A model generated the notes under the pieces. The model saw only the letters and a program-made list of their open reading frames with translations. It was not told the origin of the DNA and did not search any database. Below are positions 10,561 to 24,028 of a DNA stretch of 64,000 nucleotides, piece by piece. Numbering within the stretch: position 1 is the stretch's first letter; each line of letters starts with the position of its first letter. The DNA is from Petunia secreta (taxonomy: Eukaryota > Streptophyta > Magnoliopsida > Solanales > Solanaceae). The position numbers were made by a program, and so were the translations under genes. The DNA lies in NCBI GenBank assembly GCA_029990175.1, contig JARKIP010000005.1, positions 50,519,001 to 50,583,000 of the forward strand. Direction: 5' to 3'.

Positions 10561-11170
10561 TGTTGATCAGAAGAAGATTGAAGCAGTGCAGAAATTGCCT
10601 CGTCCTACCACTCTGACGGAGATTCGCAGCTTCCTGTGATTGGCGGGTTATTATCGGAGGTTTGTGGAGAAGTTCTATACTATTGCAGCTCCCCTGACTC
10701 GACTGACGCAGAAGGCGGTTCAGTTTCGATGGTCCGATGAGTGTGAGGCAAGCTTCCAAAAGCTTAAGGCCTTATTGACTTCAGCTCCAGTGCTATCCCT
10801 TCCTTCTGGCACCGGTGGATTTGTAGTCTGTTGTGATGCATCTCGTGTGGGCCTTGGTTGTGTTCTTATGCAGCACGGCAAGGTAATTGCTTATGCTTCC
10901 AGACATTTTAAGCCGAATGAAAAGAAGTATCCGGCTAACGATTTAAAATTTGCAGCTGTGATCTTTGCTTTGAAGATATGGAGGCATTATCTTTGTGGCG
11001 AGCCTTGTGAGGTTTATACGGATCATAAGAGTTTATAGTATCTTTTCTCTCAAAAAGATCTTAACGACAGACAGCGGAGGTGGCTTGAACTGATTAAAGA
11101 TTATGATCTCACTATCTGCTATCATCCTGGGAAGGCGAACGTAGTAGTAGATGCTTTGAGTAGGAAGTCC
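10560..11170 (+). pseudogene. pol: E1 RNase H segment (broken)
   Basis: This segment would remove the RNA template during reverse transcription. The RT-RH connection AGYYRRFVEKFYTIAAPL and SFQKLKALLTSAPVL is readable from 10640. The RNase H domain follows with CCDASRVGLGCVLMQHGKV, AYASRHFKPNEKKYPANDLK and YTDHKSL. A TAG at about 11036 replaces the usual Gln. After it, RQRRWLELIKDYDLTICYHP and GKANVVVDALSRKS complete the domain. Confidence 0.9.
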
Positions 11171-11179
11171 ATGGGAAGC

Positions 11180-12740
11180 ATGGCTTTTATTTATGGTGAC
11201 ATGAGACTATTGGCCCGAGAATTGCAGTCCCTTGGCGACTTTGGCGTGAGATTTCTTCTCCCAGACTATAGTCGAGTCTTAGCGTGTATTGCAGCTCAGT
11301 CTTCCTTAGTCAATTAGATTAAGGGAAGACAGTTCTTGGATCCTCATCTGCAAGAGGTGCGTGGTCGTGTCCTAAGTGGAGGAGTTCCCTCATTCGATCT
11401 TGATTTAGATGGAATTCTTCAGTTTAATGGTCGACTTTGTGTTCCTGATGTTGGGGATTTGAGGCAGCCAGTGCTCGATGAAGCTCATAGCTCGCATTAT
11501 TCCATTCATCCTGGTATTACAAAAATGTATCAGGACCTCCGAGAGCTATACTGGTGGAAGGGGATGAAGAAAGATGTATTTGATTATGTATCTCGTTGCT
11601 TGAACTGTCATCAGGTTAAGTTCGAGCACTGGAGACCAGCAGGGTTAGCTCAGGCAATGCCCATTCCCTAGTGGAAGTAGGAGCACATCACGATGGATTT
11701 TATAGGTTGTCTGCCAAAGACCCTGCAGCGCCACGATTCCGTCTGGCTCGGGTTACTTTATCCCTGTAAAGGCTACTGATTTAGCTCAGAGATTGGCTCG
11801 GGTTTTCATTGAGCAGGTGGTTAGGCTGCATGGTACTCCTATATCTATTATCTCAGATCGTGGTTCCCAGTTTACTTCTCAGTTCTGGCAGTCTTTTCAG
11901 AGAGAGTTGGGGACCCAAGTGCAGCTTAGCATAGCATTCCATCCTCAAACTGATGGTCAGTCCGAGCGGGTTATTTAAATTCTGGAGGACATGTTGAGAG
12001 CTTGTGCACTAGACTTCAGGGGTTACTGGGATGATCATTTGGCGTTAGAAGAGTTCTCTTATAATAATAGCTATCAGCCTTCCAGGCAGATGGCTCTATT
12101 TGAGGCCTTATATGGTCGTCGATGTCGTTCTCCTATTGGCTGGTTTGAATCTCGAGATGTCGAGGTGATGAGTTCAGATATGGTTCGTCAGACTCTTGAT
12201 GTTGTTTGTGTTATTCAGGATCGTTTACGGACCGCCAAGAGTAGGCAGATTTCATACTTGAATCGGAGGAGCCGAGAGTTAGAGTTCGAGGTCGGGGACA
12301 TGGTATTTCTGAAAGTGTCACCGATGCGAGGTGTATAGAGATTTGGTAGGAAAGGAAAGCTTAGTCCCAGGTTCATTGTCCCTTTCCGTATCGAGAAGCG
12401 TACTGGTAAGGTAGCTTATCAGCTCGACTTGCCAACTTCTATGCCAGTTCACCCAGTTTTCCATGTATCGATGCTCCGGAAGTGTATCCGAGATCCTTCC
12501 GAAGTGATCGAATTAGACCCTGCTCAGCTAGCTGTGAATCTGGCTTAAGACGAGTTCCCAGTTGCTATAGTTGGGTGTGATGTCCGGAAGCTTCATTCGA
12601 AGCAGATTCTGATAGTTCGAGAGCGATGGAATAATCTTCCTCGTGAGGAGGACACTTGGGAGCTTGAGTCCAGTATGCGTGAAAGGTATCCTTACCTCTT
12701 CAGCAATTCATGTTCGATCTTGGTCTTTAAATTCTAAAAG
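11180..12740 (+). pseudogene. pol: E1 integrase with chromodomain-like C-terminus (broken)
   Basis: This is the integrase. The H2C2 zinc-binding domain sits at about 11480-11620 (HSSHYSIHPG, YWWKGMKKDV, CLNCHQVK). The catalytic core reads HITMDFIG (first Asp, 11690), SDRGSQFTSQFW (second Asp) and FHPQTDGQSERVI. The C-terminal part has FEALYGRRCRSP, FEVGDMVFLKVSP and HPVFHVSMLRK. A chromodomain-like segment (EEDTWELESSMRERYPYLF, about 12650-12705) marks a chromovirus. In-frame stops occur at about 11316, 11669, 11678, 11976, 12336 and 12546, and there is a frameshift near 11740. Confidence 0.92.
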
Positions 12741-12876
12741 CTCTTATCATTGTATATGGTTTTGGTTTCGTAGTAAATGTCATTGAAAACTGGTGTAAGC
12801 ATTCTTATTAGAGGTGTGAAATCTATTTTAGACTCTTGCTCGTTCGAGGACGAACGAGAGTCTAAGTGGAGGAGAA
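12741..12876 (+). other. E1 3' untranslated segment with hairpin and polypurine tract
   Basis: After the pol region there is a short non-coding stretch. Then comes the hairpin at 12829-12864 (arms CTCGTTCG and CGAACGAG, loop AGGA, extended by TAGACTC and GAGTCTA) and the purine tract AAGTGGAGGAGAA at 12864-12876. The tract would prime plus-strand DNA synthesis, and the LTR starts at the next base. Confidence 0.85.
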
Positions 12877-14973
12877 TGAAACGACCATAAGTAGTCGTCT
12901 CGGGAATCAGGACCTCGATTGATGTGCCGTTAATTTTAAAAGCTTTGTAAGGACCATCCCGACATGTCTGTAAAAATAGAGCTAAATTAGACCTCGTTTG
13001 GAAGGCATCGGAAGAAGTTTTCAGCTTTCGTTAGCGATAAATCGTAAAAAAAGAGGTTTTCGAGCACAATTTTGGCAAATGAGCTCCGATTCGAAATCTG
13101 GAAGCGTCTCTAGGTTCGTATGGTCATTTATGACATACGTGAATTTTTGAAGTGAGTTTCGAGGTTGTTCGGTTGATTTCGGCTAAAGTTCCGAAAGAAT
13201 TAATAATTTGGTCCTTTTTCCTTTTAATTCGTATCTGGACTTTCAGGAGTTCGATTTGAGATTTGCCTTGGCGAGTATATTACATATATTTTGTATCACT
13301 TACTTGAAAATGTTGGGATCATTTCGACTTCTCTAGGGTTCAATTTTAATTTTAATCGTCGTAGCGAATTTATTTTAAAAAAATAGCAAGGTCGGTTAGC
13401 TAAGGGATTTAATCCCTTAGCAGCAGCAGCAAGTTATGATATACAGACAGAAACATACGAACAAAGATAAGAAAAGAAAGGCTAGAAAAGAAAGAGAAAA
13501 AAAAGGGAAAAAGAGGTGGGAAAATAGTGGAATTTCTACCCCCAAATCTCCAGGTAATGATGTTAACTCATTATCTTAGCTTATTACGTGTGTTTGAACA
13601 TATTTTTACGGTAACAATAGAGATATTAGACATTGCCCTAATGACTTAAATTGATAGTATAAAGGGTCAATTGGCCCCCGATGATGAAAATGCTTCTATA
13701 TTCGTACTCAGTAAGTTATGGACAACATATAAATATAATTTATTTAGAGTTTGGTTATGTGACTTTGAACACTGTACATAGGCCTGGCCTGCATATTGCG
13801 TCTGCGAATAGGGTATCAGGTTCCTAACTGGATTGCCCTAAGACATAAGGAATGAAGCCTTTAGCTTTATTTGATATAATTTTTCTGCTTATTGAATAGA
13901 GCAGGATCATTTGGATGTTAATCCAAAGGAAAAAGCAGTTGTTGAGTAACAGGGTTAGCTTTTGAATATGGTAAGTGTTTATATCCATTTCTTTGGAGGC
14001 ACCTAGCCTCGTGGATTTTCTATCACATGTTCTTTACGTGTGTAGCTGCCGATAGGCGTACTCATTACGCCTTAGCCTTGGATTTGGATTGTATATTATA
14101 TGTTATGTCCTGTTGTTGGTATTGCATTGAGGATCTGAGCATTGTACTCTGGCTGTGAGTATGCATCTACTTCCCGGCTGTCAATGAGAGTCCCGCGCCG
14201 GTGAAGGGTTATTATTGTATCATATTTCATTCATATGCATTACATTCCATATCATATCAGGTGCAGGAGTATTCCGCCCCAGGAGGAGGAGTATTCCGGT
14301 CTTATGTCAGATACTGAGTGCAGGAGTATTCCGCCCCAGGAGCAGGAGTATTCCGCTCTTATGTCAGATACTGAGTGCAGGACTATTCCTCCTCAGCTTT
14401 ACATTATATCGGGTGCAGGAGTATTCTGCCCCAGGAGAGTGCAGGAGTATCCCACCTCTGGTTTATATTATATCCGGTGCAGGAGTATTCCGCCCTAGGA
14501 GCAGGAGTATTCTGCTCCAGTTGATTATCAGATTGGATTCCCCTCGAATGCAGGAGTATTCCGCTTCGAGATGGGATTACGGACACATGTGACCCTTTGC
14601 ATCATATTTGATCTCATCTCATTTCATGTTATTTCATACTATTGTGTAGCCTTTCTGTACATGACTACTGTTCTGCTTATATGTGCATTGCTTATTTGTT
14701 GATTGTTGTCTAGTTCCGTTTCCCTGACTATCATATCTATTTATCGAGGTTGCTAGTTTGTTCGCACTTATTGAGTCTTTATGACTCAACCCATATTTGT
14801 TCTTGTGTTTTCTTTTCGTTCGGAAGATTCTGCTTCAGGACCCAGCCAGCCGCATCGTGATTGAGGAGTAGTACGCTTTCAGTTGTCTACGGTGAGCCAT
14901 CTTGTTCATTGCGGCCACCAACTTAAGATATTACAGTTTTCCTTACTTTTGCTCCCTTCGGGGGGTGTGTATA
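12877..14973 (+). repeat. E1 3' LTR, left part (interrupted by E2)
   Basis: It begins TGAAACGACC and parallels the 5' LTR through the GCAGGAGTATTCCGC cluster (14262-14575). It stops at GTGTGTATA (14973), where E2 starts. The 5' LTR shows the intact site as GTGTATATCTTTTGG near 7340. Confidence 0.9.
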
Positions 14974-17382
14974 TGACACGACCCGGATTTCGACTAGGCC
15001 GTGCGGGCACCCGACATCCTCACTTAGACCCGTCGGATGAACCCTTACCAATTAAATTAAAAAAATAAATATAATAATTCATAAATAAGGACAAGGCTTA
15101 AAATAAAAATATAGACATACTGATACCTCTAAGCTGTACAAAAAGAATTACACCTGACTACCCAACATACTATGTTTAGGGTTATCCAGACTAGACATCT
15201 AAGAGTACAAAAGAAAACAGATACCTCTTGAAGGGAGCAAAATGCAACTGAAATAATAAACAATAAACTGGTGGCCATCCGGAATAAAGCTGGCTCACCC
15301 TGACAGCTGAGGTCGTCTCCACTCCTTCACAACGTGGCCAACTCAATCTTGGAGCAAACCTGCCGAAATGAAATAGATAGACAAGAAACAAACAAGGGTG
15401 AGTCAAAAGGACTCAATAAGTGGGGCAGACTAGCCACCTCAAAGAATAGGATAGGTAGCTAGGGAGAAAAGAAATAGATAGACCAAATTACTTTTATTTA
15501 AATTATAAAAAGGCAGAGCCAGATAACAACCTGAAACACGTAAGAAAATTATAAACTCAACCAAGGATGCGTGCCAGAAACATATCAACAAATAAGCAAT
15601 GCACATATAAGCAGAACAGGTGCCCGTAATCCCATCCCGAAGCGGAATACTCCTGCATTCGAGGGGAATCCAATCTGATAACCAACTGGAGCGGAATACT
15701 CCTGCTCCTGGGGCGGAATAGTCCTGCACCCGATATAATATAAACCAGAGGTGGAATACTCCTGCACTCTCCTAGGGCGGAATACTCCTGCACCAGAGAT
15801 AATGTAAAGCTGAGGCAAAATACTCCTGCACTCAATATCTGACATAAGAGCGGAATACTCCTGCTCTTGGGGCGGAATCCTCCTACCCTCAATATGATAC
15901 AATGGAGCGGAATCCTCCTGCTCCTGGGGCGGAATACTCCTGAACCCAATATGATATGAATTGTAATGCATATGAATGACATATAATGCATATGAATACA
16001 ATGTGATGAAATATAACCCTTCACCGGCGCGGGACTCTCATCGACAGCCGGGAAGTAGATGCCAATTACAGCCAGGGTACAATGCTCAGATCCTCAATGC
16101 AATACCAACAATAGGACATAACATATAATATACAATGTAAATCCAAAGCTAAGGCGTAATGAGTACGCCTATCGGCAGCTACACACGTAAGGAATACGTG
16201 GTAGAAAATCCACAAGGCCAGGTGCCTCCAAAGAAATGGATATAAACACTTACCTTGTTACAAAGTTAGCACAATTACTCAACAACCACTTTGTCCTTTG
16301 AATTCATTGCCAAACGATCCCACTCTATTCAATAAGCAGAAAAATATATCAAATTAGGCTAAAGGCTTCATTCCTCACATCATAGGGCAATCTAGGTAGG
16401 AACCTGATACCCTATTCGCATACGCAATACGCAGGCCAGGCTATGTACAGGGTTTATGGTCACATAACCAAACCCTAAATAAATTACATTTATAAGTTGC
16501 CCATAACTCACTGAGTACGAATATATTATCAATTTCATTATCGGGGTCCATTTGACCCTTTAAACTATTAATTGAACTTATTAAAACGATGTCTAATATT
16601 CCAAGTTTTAACGTCAAAATATATCCAAACACACGTAATAAACTCAAACAATATATTAGGATCATTACCTGAATGTGTCGGGGTAAAAATTCTACTTTTT
16701 TCCGGCCCCTTTTCTTATTTTCTGGAATTTTTTCTACATTTCTCTCTGCCTCGTTTTTGTTCTGTTTCGTTCTTAATGTTTCTGTTCTTAACTAGCTTTA
16801 GGGAATATATATGCAATCCTCAACACCGCCTGCTTTCTTTGGTTCTTTCCTTTTTTGTCTTTTCCTTTTTTTCCTTTTTCATTTTCTTTTATTTTCTTTT
16901 ATTTTCGTGACAAAAATTAAAACGGTACCCTGCGATATTCGAAATAATTCCAACTTTTGCATAAAAGTTATACAAAATATCTGTAACACACTTGCTAAGA
17001 CGGATCTTAAATCGGACTCCCGAAACTCAATATGCAAATTTATTGAAAAGAAGTCAAATTATTTAACTTTCGGCATTTTAGCGGAAACTAGCCGCACAAC
17101 ACCGAAATTCACTTTCGAAAAATCACAAAAGTCACAAATAATTATACGAACCTAGCGGCGCTTTTGGATTTTGAATCGGAGCTCATTCGCTAAAACCGAT
17201 CTCGAAAATCTCTTTTTAATATTTATCGAAAATAAAAACTGAAACCTTCTTCCGATACTTACCAAACGAGGTCTGATTTAGCTCAAATTTTACAGACAGG
17301 TCCTAATGGAATTACAAATATTTTAAAATTATCGGCACGCCAATTGGAGTCCTAACTTAAACGACTGACCGAGGTCGTTTCA
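14974..17382 (-). repeat. E2 3' LTR (2409 bp)
   Basis: Reverse-oriented LTR of the same subfamily as E1, with the inverted GCGGAATACTCCTGC cluster at about 15640-15945. Compared with E2's other LTR it lacks about 113 bp (22150-22262 there). The flanking sequence is joined directly at GCAGAACAG-GTGCCCG near 15621. Confidence 0.9.
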
Positions 17383-20300
17383 TTCTCCACCATTTATACT
17401 CTCGTTGGTCCTCGAACGGGCCTAAGTCTAAAGCAAGATTCACGCAGATAACAAGAGAACTTGCACGACCTTCATGAGCTACTCCACGGGCATTATTTCC
17501 TGATTACAGGATCAGAATTATAACATGCATATCGAACTCTTGGATAAAAACATAGCTGGATAATATGATAATACCATTACACAGCTTATTCTGACTAAGT
17601 TGATCCTTCCTCGATCACGAGAAGAGAGTTCTACATTTTCGAAACAAAGATACACAAAACTTTGAATGGGTTAACATGATTCACCCGATAATCACCTCTT
17701 CGACATGCCTTTTCAATATAGAACAGGTCGATGGAACTAAGAATTAGCTCACGCTTGATGCAATAGGGGGAGTTTTTGAAGTACCTTGTCACTACACACT
17801 ATAGAAGATTTGATACAAGCTATATTATTTTTACGAACGCACTATGCAACATCTCAGTTGACGTTAGTGTTGTTCAACAAGCTCCTTGCGGGAATGTAGT
17901 TTGTCATATCCTAATGTATGTCAAAGGTTCATCTAAACAGGGTCTATCAGATAAGGATAAGGATCACACAATTACTACTGGATAATATGATGCACCAGGA
18001 ATGATCTTCAGACTAAACATCTACTTCAGGGTATTGTCTTTGAATTGGAAATATTATGACTTGAAAAAAAATGAAAATAAAAGAGACATATAGTTGGACC
18101 ATGAACTGAGGCAGAATATCAGCAACAAAGTTCATTACATGTGCACTTATAGCGCTAAAGTAACTTCTCAAGGAGTTGAGGTGTGAAGGAGATATGCCAA
18201 TGATGGATGGACGATAAGCTGTACTAGACCTTTAACTCTAAATTTTCATAAAGTAAAACGGCGTCAGTATGAGGATCCAGTTCTAGTCGAATACAGACAG
18301 ATAGCCAGAAGAAAACCGGAGTCACGTACAGGGTTACTACTGACGGTATTCTCATGTATAAAGATAGTCTTTGTGTCCCTGATGTTGCAGATTTACGTGG
18401 ACAGATTATGATAAAGGCACATTATTCCAAATATACTGTTCATCCGGATTCGACTAAGATGTATCATGACCTTAAGCAGATTTATTGGTGGGACGAAATG
18501 AAGTATGACATAGAAGAATTTGTGGCTCAGTGTTCTAATTGCCAGCAAGTTAAAGTCGTGTCATCTTTCCAGACTTTATGCTTTCAGCAGATAGGTACGT
18601 ATATATGATCAGGTTGCCAGCTTATCTCTGTCATTAATAGATTATTAGTGGGTTTAGCAATGATCGACACTCATTGTAGATTTTTGCCGTGGCCTTACTT
18701 TGTGTCGTGAGAAAAGTGGTATCACCACTTCAGAGATTTAATATTACCATTCAGTATTTGGAGGAAGACTCCTCCACTTAGAGCACAAACTCATGCAGCC
18801 ATTTGAATAGGAATAACCATCCTCGCACAGTCTGCTGGACTAAAGAAGATTTTGGCTAAAAGCTGAATGTAGGCAGACCTAAGTTACCAACTACCTTTTC
18901 GAGTTGCCAAACAGCTGCAACTCTCAAGTTTACAACTCCATACCTTTGCCGTAAACACCACCGCCTGATGGATGGTACTTCTATATAAAAATTTCAGCAG
19001 AGTTTCACCTGAAACTGGATGATCGGCAAAAACAGAACCAGCACTATACTATATATGGGAATGGATACCCGGATAAACTGATATCCAAAACAATAATATG
19101 CTTACCCGGCTACAATAACACGTACTCTCGCTCAACACAGGGAACATCACAAGCGGCTACCAATCGCCCAAGCTCACTAGTGCTGGACGAAGAAGAAATG
19201 GAAATCGATCGAGGATAGAAATAATTAGAGCTTCAGGAAGTTCATCTTCTTATTTGCTTGGCTACCAAAGCTAGACTACTTCTGAGTCAGGCGAGCCAAA
19301 GAATCACAATTGAAGAGATAGGCATTAAATAAGCTTTATGGAAAAACATCCATACCAATTTAACCTCCCAATAAGAAGGAAATTCCGACAATTTACCAAA
19401 TACCCTTTTATAACTAAGACAAGCTCATAGAATAACATGACTCTACTAGAATGTCGAACCAAGTGGAGACACATAGATCGAGCATTACTTACTAGCCACT
19501 TTACACCGGAAGAAACAACGACACTTCTTGATGGTGACGAATAAGAATACCATCATCCTCCCAACACTGATTTCCGATGAGAGAGGCAAAATGACTTGAC
19601 ATAATAACACAAGGTGGCATAACAGGATGCCAAGCAGGAAATAGCAATACTCACCGTCAAATCTCTTATATTTAGATCAAATAAACTAGTAGGGTCTCAT
19701 AAATGCCAGGAATAAATCGTATCAGAAACTCACCCCTCTACCGCAACCGATTCTTAATTACGACAATATCCAAGGAAACCGCTGAAACATGATAAGACAC
19801 ACCATTTCCAGATCGATCGGAAAGATAAATCTTACTTACAGATAAGGGAAGAAGAAACACACGGGTCTACTACATCGGATGCCTCAGCATCCTGCCAGAC
19901 TAGCAGTTCATAGAACTGCCTCTGCAGCTGAGCTGAGCCACTACCCTGACAAGCACTTTCTGGAGAACCACTGCCACCACAATCTCAACCTCTACTGGAT
20001 GGTGGCATTTCTCTGGAGGATTGAGATCTAAATAAAATTCCCTGCGACTGTGCAGGTGCCTGAGGCCGAGAGAAAGGACGACGACCTACTTGCCGGAATA
20101 AGGAAAAACTCCTCAAAGGATAACCAGACTCACAACAATGATAACACCTTTTTGACTAAAAATAGAAGCTGGAAAGATTGTTGATAGCTATAAAGAAAAA
20201 ACTGGGTCTAATCTTGATGAACTACTCGCGCACTTTGAGAATCACGCTCTACAAACTGAGATAATCTGGAAGGTGACCTCTCAAAATAATCAGAACTCTT

Positions 20301-21501
20301 ACCTCCAAATGGGGTACCATGGTTACCCACTAGGGCCACGGGATCTCTTGCTCTCCCGCTCTCACTCTTCCCGTTTTAACTTATGGTATGCCTAATACCT
20401 TTGAGCAATATCAACAACGACGTCAAATGAAGTCCCAACCTCAATTTTTCGAGCCATCTGGGATCTCAAGGAAAAAGAAAGGTCATCAATAAATCTTTAA
20501 ATCTCTCGAAAGGCTCATGGACTAGTTCTAATGCATATTGAGCCATTCTATAGAATTTAATCTCATATTTCGAAACACCAACAGGCTAACCGACAGGCTA
20601 CCCTGTCCAATCCACTCAAACTGGAAACACTTTTAATCTCGCTCGCCACTCGAAAGGAACTTTTCCACAAATCTAGAAGAAAAACCGAACCAAGTTAGCT
20701 AATAAGAGAGCCGTCCACCAATCCAGGGCTGGACCTTGAAACTGGAAATAAGAATAATCAACACCATACCGCTCGATATAATCAAGAGCCTAAAGGATAC
20801 GCTAACATCATTTTATTTTAAAAATTTACGCAAGGATTATCTGATGCATGGCTTAAGAATATCGGAAGATTCAATTGGGTAAAATAATGCAGCCTTTTCA
20901 GATACTCGGACCGAGTCATTACTCGGGCTAGCTAACCAGCCAGAATAACTAGAGGCACAACACATGCTGCCTCTGAAACATACTTTACTGCGGCAATATT
21001 AAGAACTGGAATAGAAGCTCCCTGAGACTGAACATCTGCATCTGCGACAACCTGATAAGCTTCCTAGCAAATAATAGGTCCTTACGGTATCTGCATCGCC
21101 AAGATTCTCGTGAAAGCATCGTAGAGGGCCAAGGGAACCATAAGGCCCTGCTCTCTTGCCCATCGCGAGCTCGTACAGCTGGGACCTCCGTAACTAGATC
21201 GTCAGCACAATCAAAAACTCTCGGGGCTTCATCAGTGCTAACCCCAGGCCAGACTGCTTCGTCTTGAACTTATACCATTTGCTAATTTATCGCACGAGGG
21301 TTTCACAATTACCACGAAGGAATTAATGAAAATACTTTTATATCCTAGACTGACGCACGATCAGAAAAGAAGGAAGTGAAACTTCGTAAATGCCATCATA
21401 GCCCCTCGTAGATAAGTACAGACGTCTACGTACCCATCAGCGAGACTCTACTAGACACTGTCTTAGTCTTGATAGACTCTAAACATGGCTCTGATACCAA
21501 C
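17383..21501 (-). pseudogene. E2 internal region, gag remnant plus non-coding sequence
   Basis: Read on the minus strand, a primer site lies at 21488-21499 (complement of TGGTATCAGAGC). A degraded gag follows (about 21400-19850), including an equivalent of E1's QGSGSAHPQRQLYALPTRQD stretch. Beyond that, about 2.4 kb has no recognisable pol but matches E3's internal region (34660-36060) over long stretches. The hairpin is decayed at 17397-17430 and the purine tract precedes 17382. This looks like a large non-autonomous derivative dependent on an E1-like partner. Confidence 0.75.
18342..18565 (+). pseudogene. inverted integrase zinc-finger fragment inside E2
   Basis: On the plus strand, opposite to E2, the sequence encodes LCVPDVADLRGQIMIKAHYS, KMYHDLKQIYWW and CSNCQQVKV. 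This matches the H2C2 region of E1 integrase (LCVPDVGDLRQPVLDEAHSS). Only this piece of pol is recognisable here. Its opposite orientation implies a local inversion or capture of a fragment. Confidence 0.8.
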
Positions 21502-24023
21502 TGACACGACCCGGATTTCGACTAGGCCGTGCGGGCACCCGACATCCTCCCTTAGACCCGTCGGGTGAACCCTTACCAATTAAATTAGAAAAATAGATAT
21601 AATAATTCATAAATAAGGAGAAGACTTAAAATAAAAATACAGACATACTGATACCTCTAAGCTGTACAAAAAGAATTACAGCTGACTACCCAACATACTA
21701 GGTTTAGGGTTATCCAGACTAGACATCTAAGAGTACAAAAGAAAACAGATACCTCTTGAAGGGAGAAAAATACAACTGAAATAATAAATAATAAACTGGT
21801 GGCCATCCGGAATAAAGCTGGCTCACCCTGATAGCTGAGGTCGTCTCCGCTCCTTCACAATGTGGCCAACTCAATCCTGGAGCAAACCTGCCGAAACGAA
21901 ATAGATAGACAAGAAAAAAACAACAAACAAGGGTGAGTCAAAAGGACTCAATAAGTGGGGCAGACTAGCCACCTCAAAGAATAGGATAGGTAGCCAGGGA
22001 GAAAAGAAATAGATAGACCAAATTACTTTTATTTAAATTATAAAAAGGCAGAGCCAGATAACAACCTGAAACACATAAGAAAATTATAAACTCAACCAAG
22101 GATGCGTGCCAGAAACATATCAACAAATAAGCAATGCACATATAAGCAGAACAGTAGTCATGTACCGCAAGTCTACACAATGGTATGAATTGAGATGAAA
22201 TAAAATGAAGTGAGATAAAATGAAATAAAATGAAATATGATGCGAAGGGTCACATGTGCCCGTAATCCCATCCCGAAGCGGAATACTCCTGCATTCGAGG
22301 GGAATCCAATCTAATAACCAACTGGAGCGGAATACTCCTGCTCCTGGGGCGGAATACTCCTGCACCCGATATAATATAAACCAGAGGCGGAATACTCCTG
22401 CACTCTCCTAGGGCGGAATACTCATGCACCCGAGATAATGTAAAGCTGAGGCAAAATACTCCTGCACTCAATATCTGACATAAGAGCGGAATACTCCTGC
22501 TTTTGGGGCGGAATCCTCCTACCCTCAATATGATACAATGGAGCGGAATCCTCCTGCTCCTGGGGCGGAATACTCCTGAACCCAATATGATATGAATTGT
22601 AATGCATATGAATGACATATAATGCATATGAATGCAATATGATGAAATATAACCCTTCACCGGCGCGGGACTCTCATCGACAGCCGAGAAGTAGATGCCA
22701 ACTTACAGCCAGGGTACAATGCTCAGATCCTCAATGCAATACCAACAATAGGACATAACATATAATATACAATGTAAATCCAAAGCTAAGGCGTAATGAG
22801 TACGCCTATCGGCAGCTACACACGTAAGGAATACGTGGTAGAAAATCCACGAGGCCAGGTGCCTCCAAAGAAATGGATATAAACACTTACCTTGTTACAA
22901 AGTTAGCACAATTACTCAACAACCACTTTGTCCTTTGAATTCATTGCCAAACGATCCCACTCTATTTAATAAGCAGAAAAATATATCAAATTAGGCTAAA
23001 GGCTTCATTCCTCACATCATAGGGCAATCTAGGTAGGAACCTGATACCCTATTCGCATACGCAATACGCAGGCCAGGCTATGTACAGGGTTTATGGTCAC
23101 ATAACCAAATCCTAAATAAATTACATTTATAAGTTGCCCATAACTCACTAAGTACGAATATATAATCAATTTGATTATCGGGGTCCATTTGACCCTTTAA
23201 ACTATTAATTGAACTTACTAAAACGATGTCTAATATTGCAAGTTTTACCGTCAAAATATATTCAAACACACGTAATAAACTCAAATAATATATTAGGATC
23301 ATTACCTGAATGTTTCGGTGTAAAAATTCTACTTTTCTCCGGCCCCTTTTCTCATTTTCTGGCATTTTTTCTACATTTCTCTCTACCTCGTTTTTGTTCT
23401 GTTTCGTTCTTAATGTTTCTGTTCTTAACTAGCTTTAGGGCATATATATTCAATCCTCACCACCGCCTGCTTTCTTTGGTTCTTTCCGTTTTTGTCTTTT
23501 CCTTTTTTTCCTTTTTCATTTTCTTTTATTTTCTTTTCTTTTCGTGACAAAAATTAAAACGGTTCCCTGCGATATTCGAAATAATTCCAACTTTTGCATA
23601 AAAGTTATACAAAATATATGTAACACACTTGCTAAGACGGATCTTAAATCGGACTCCCGAAACTCAATATGGAAATTTATTGAAAAGAAGTCAAATTATT
23701 TAACTTTCGGCATTTTAGCGAAAACTAGCCGTACAACACCGAAATTCACTTTCGTAAAATCACAAAAGTCACAAATAATCATACGAACCTAGCGGCGCTT
23801 TCGGATTTTGAATCGGAGCTCATTCGCCAAAATCGAGCTCGAAAATCTCTTTTTAATATTTATCGAAAATAAAAACTGAAACCTTCTTCCGATACCTACC
23901 AAACGAGGTCTGATTTAGCTCAAATTTTACAGACAGGTCCTAATGAAAATTATGAATATTTTAAAATTATCGGCACGCCAATCGGAGTCCTAACTTCCAA
24001 AGCGACTGACCGAGTTCGTTTCA
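21502..24023 (-). repeat. E2 5' LTR (2522 bp)
   Basis: It starts TGACACGACC directly after the primer site complement and ends TCGTTTCA. The inverted repeat cluster lies at about 22275-22585. It holds the extra segment at 22150-22262, including a run of AAATGA-like units, which E1 LTRs also have in this place. The short form in the other LTR is therefore a deletion. Confidence 0.9.
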
Positions 24024-24028
24024 GTATA

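Larger units (their letters stand above)
14974..24023 (-). mobile_element. E2: minus-strand LTR element with 5-bp target duplication
   Basis: On the plus strand E2 reads TGACACGACCCGG at the left and ends GAGTTCGTTTCA at 24023. The flanking 5-mers are both GTATA (14969-14973 and 24024-24028), a clean target-site duplication of the size typical of Ty3/Gypsy integration. LTRs are 14974-17382 (3' LTR) and 21502-24023 (5' LTR). The LTRs look very similar apart from one indel, so E2 is younger than E1. Its internal region has no intact gene. Confidence 0.93.
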
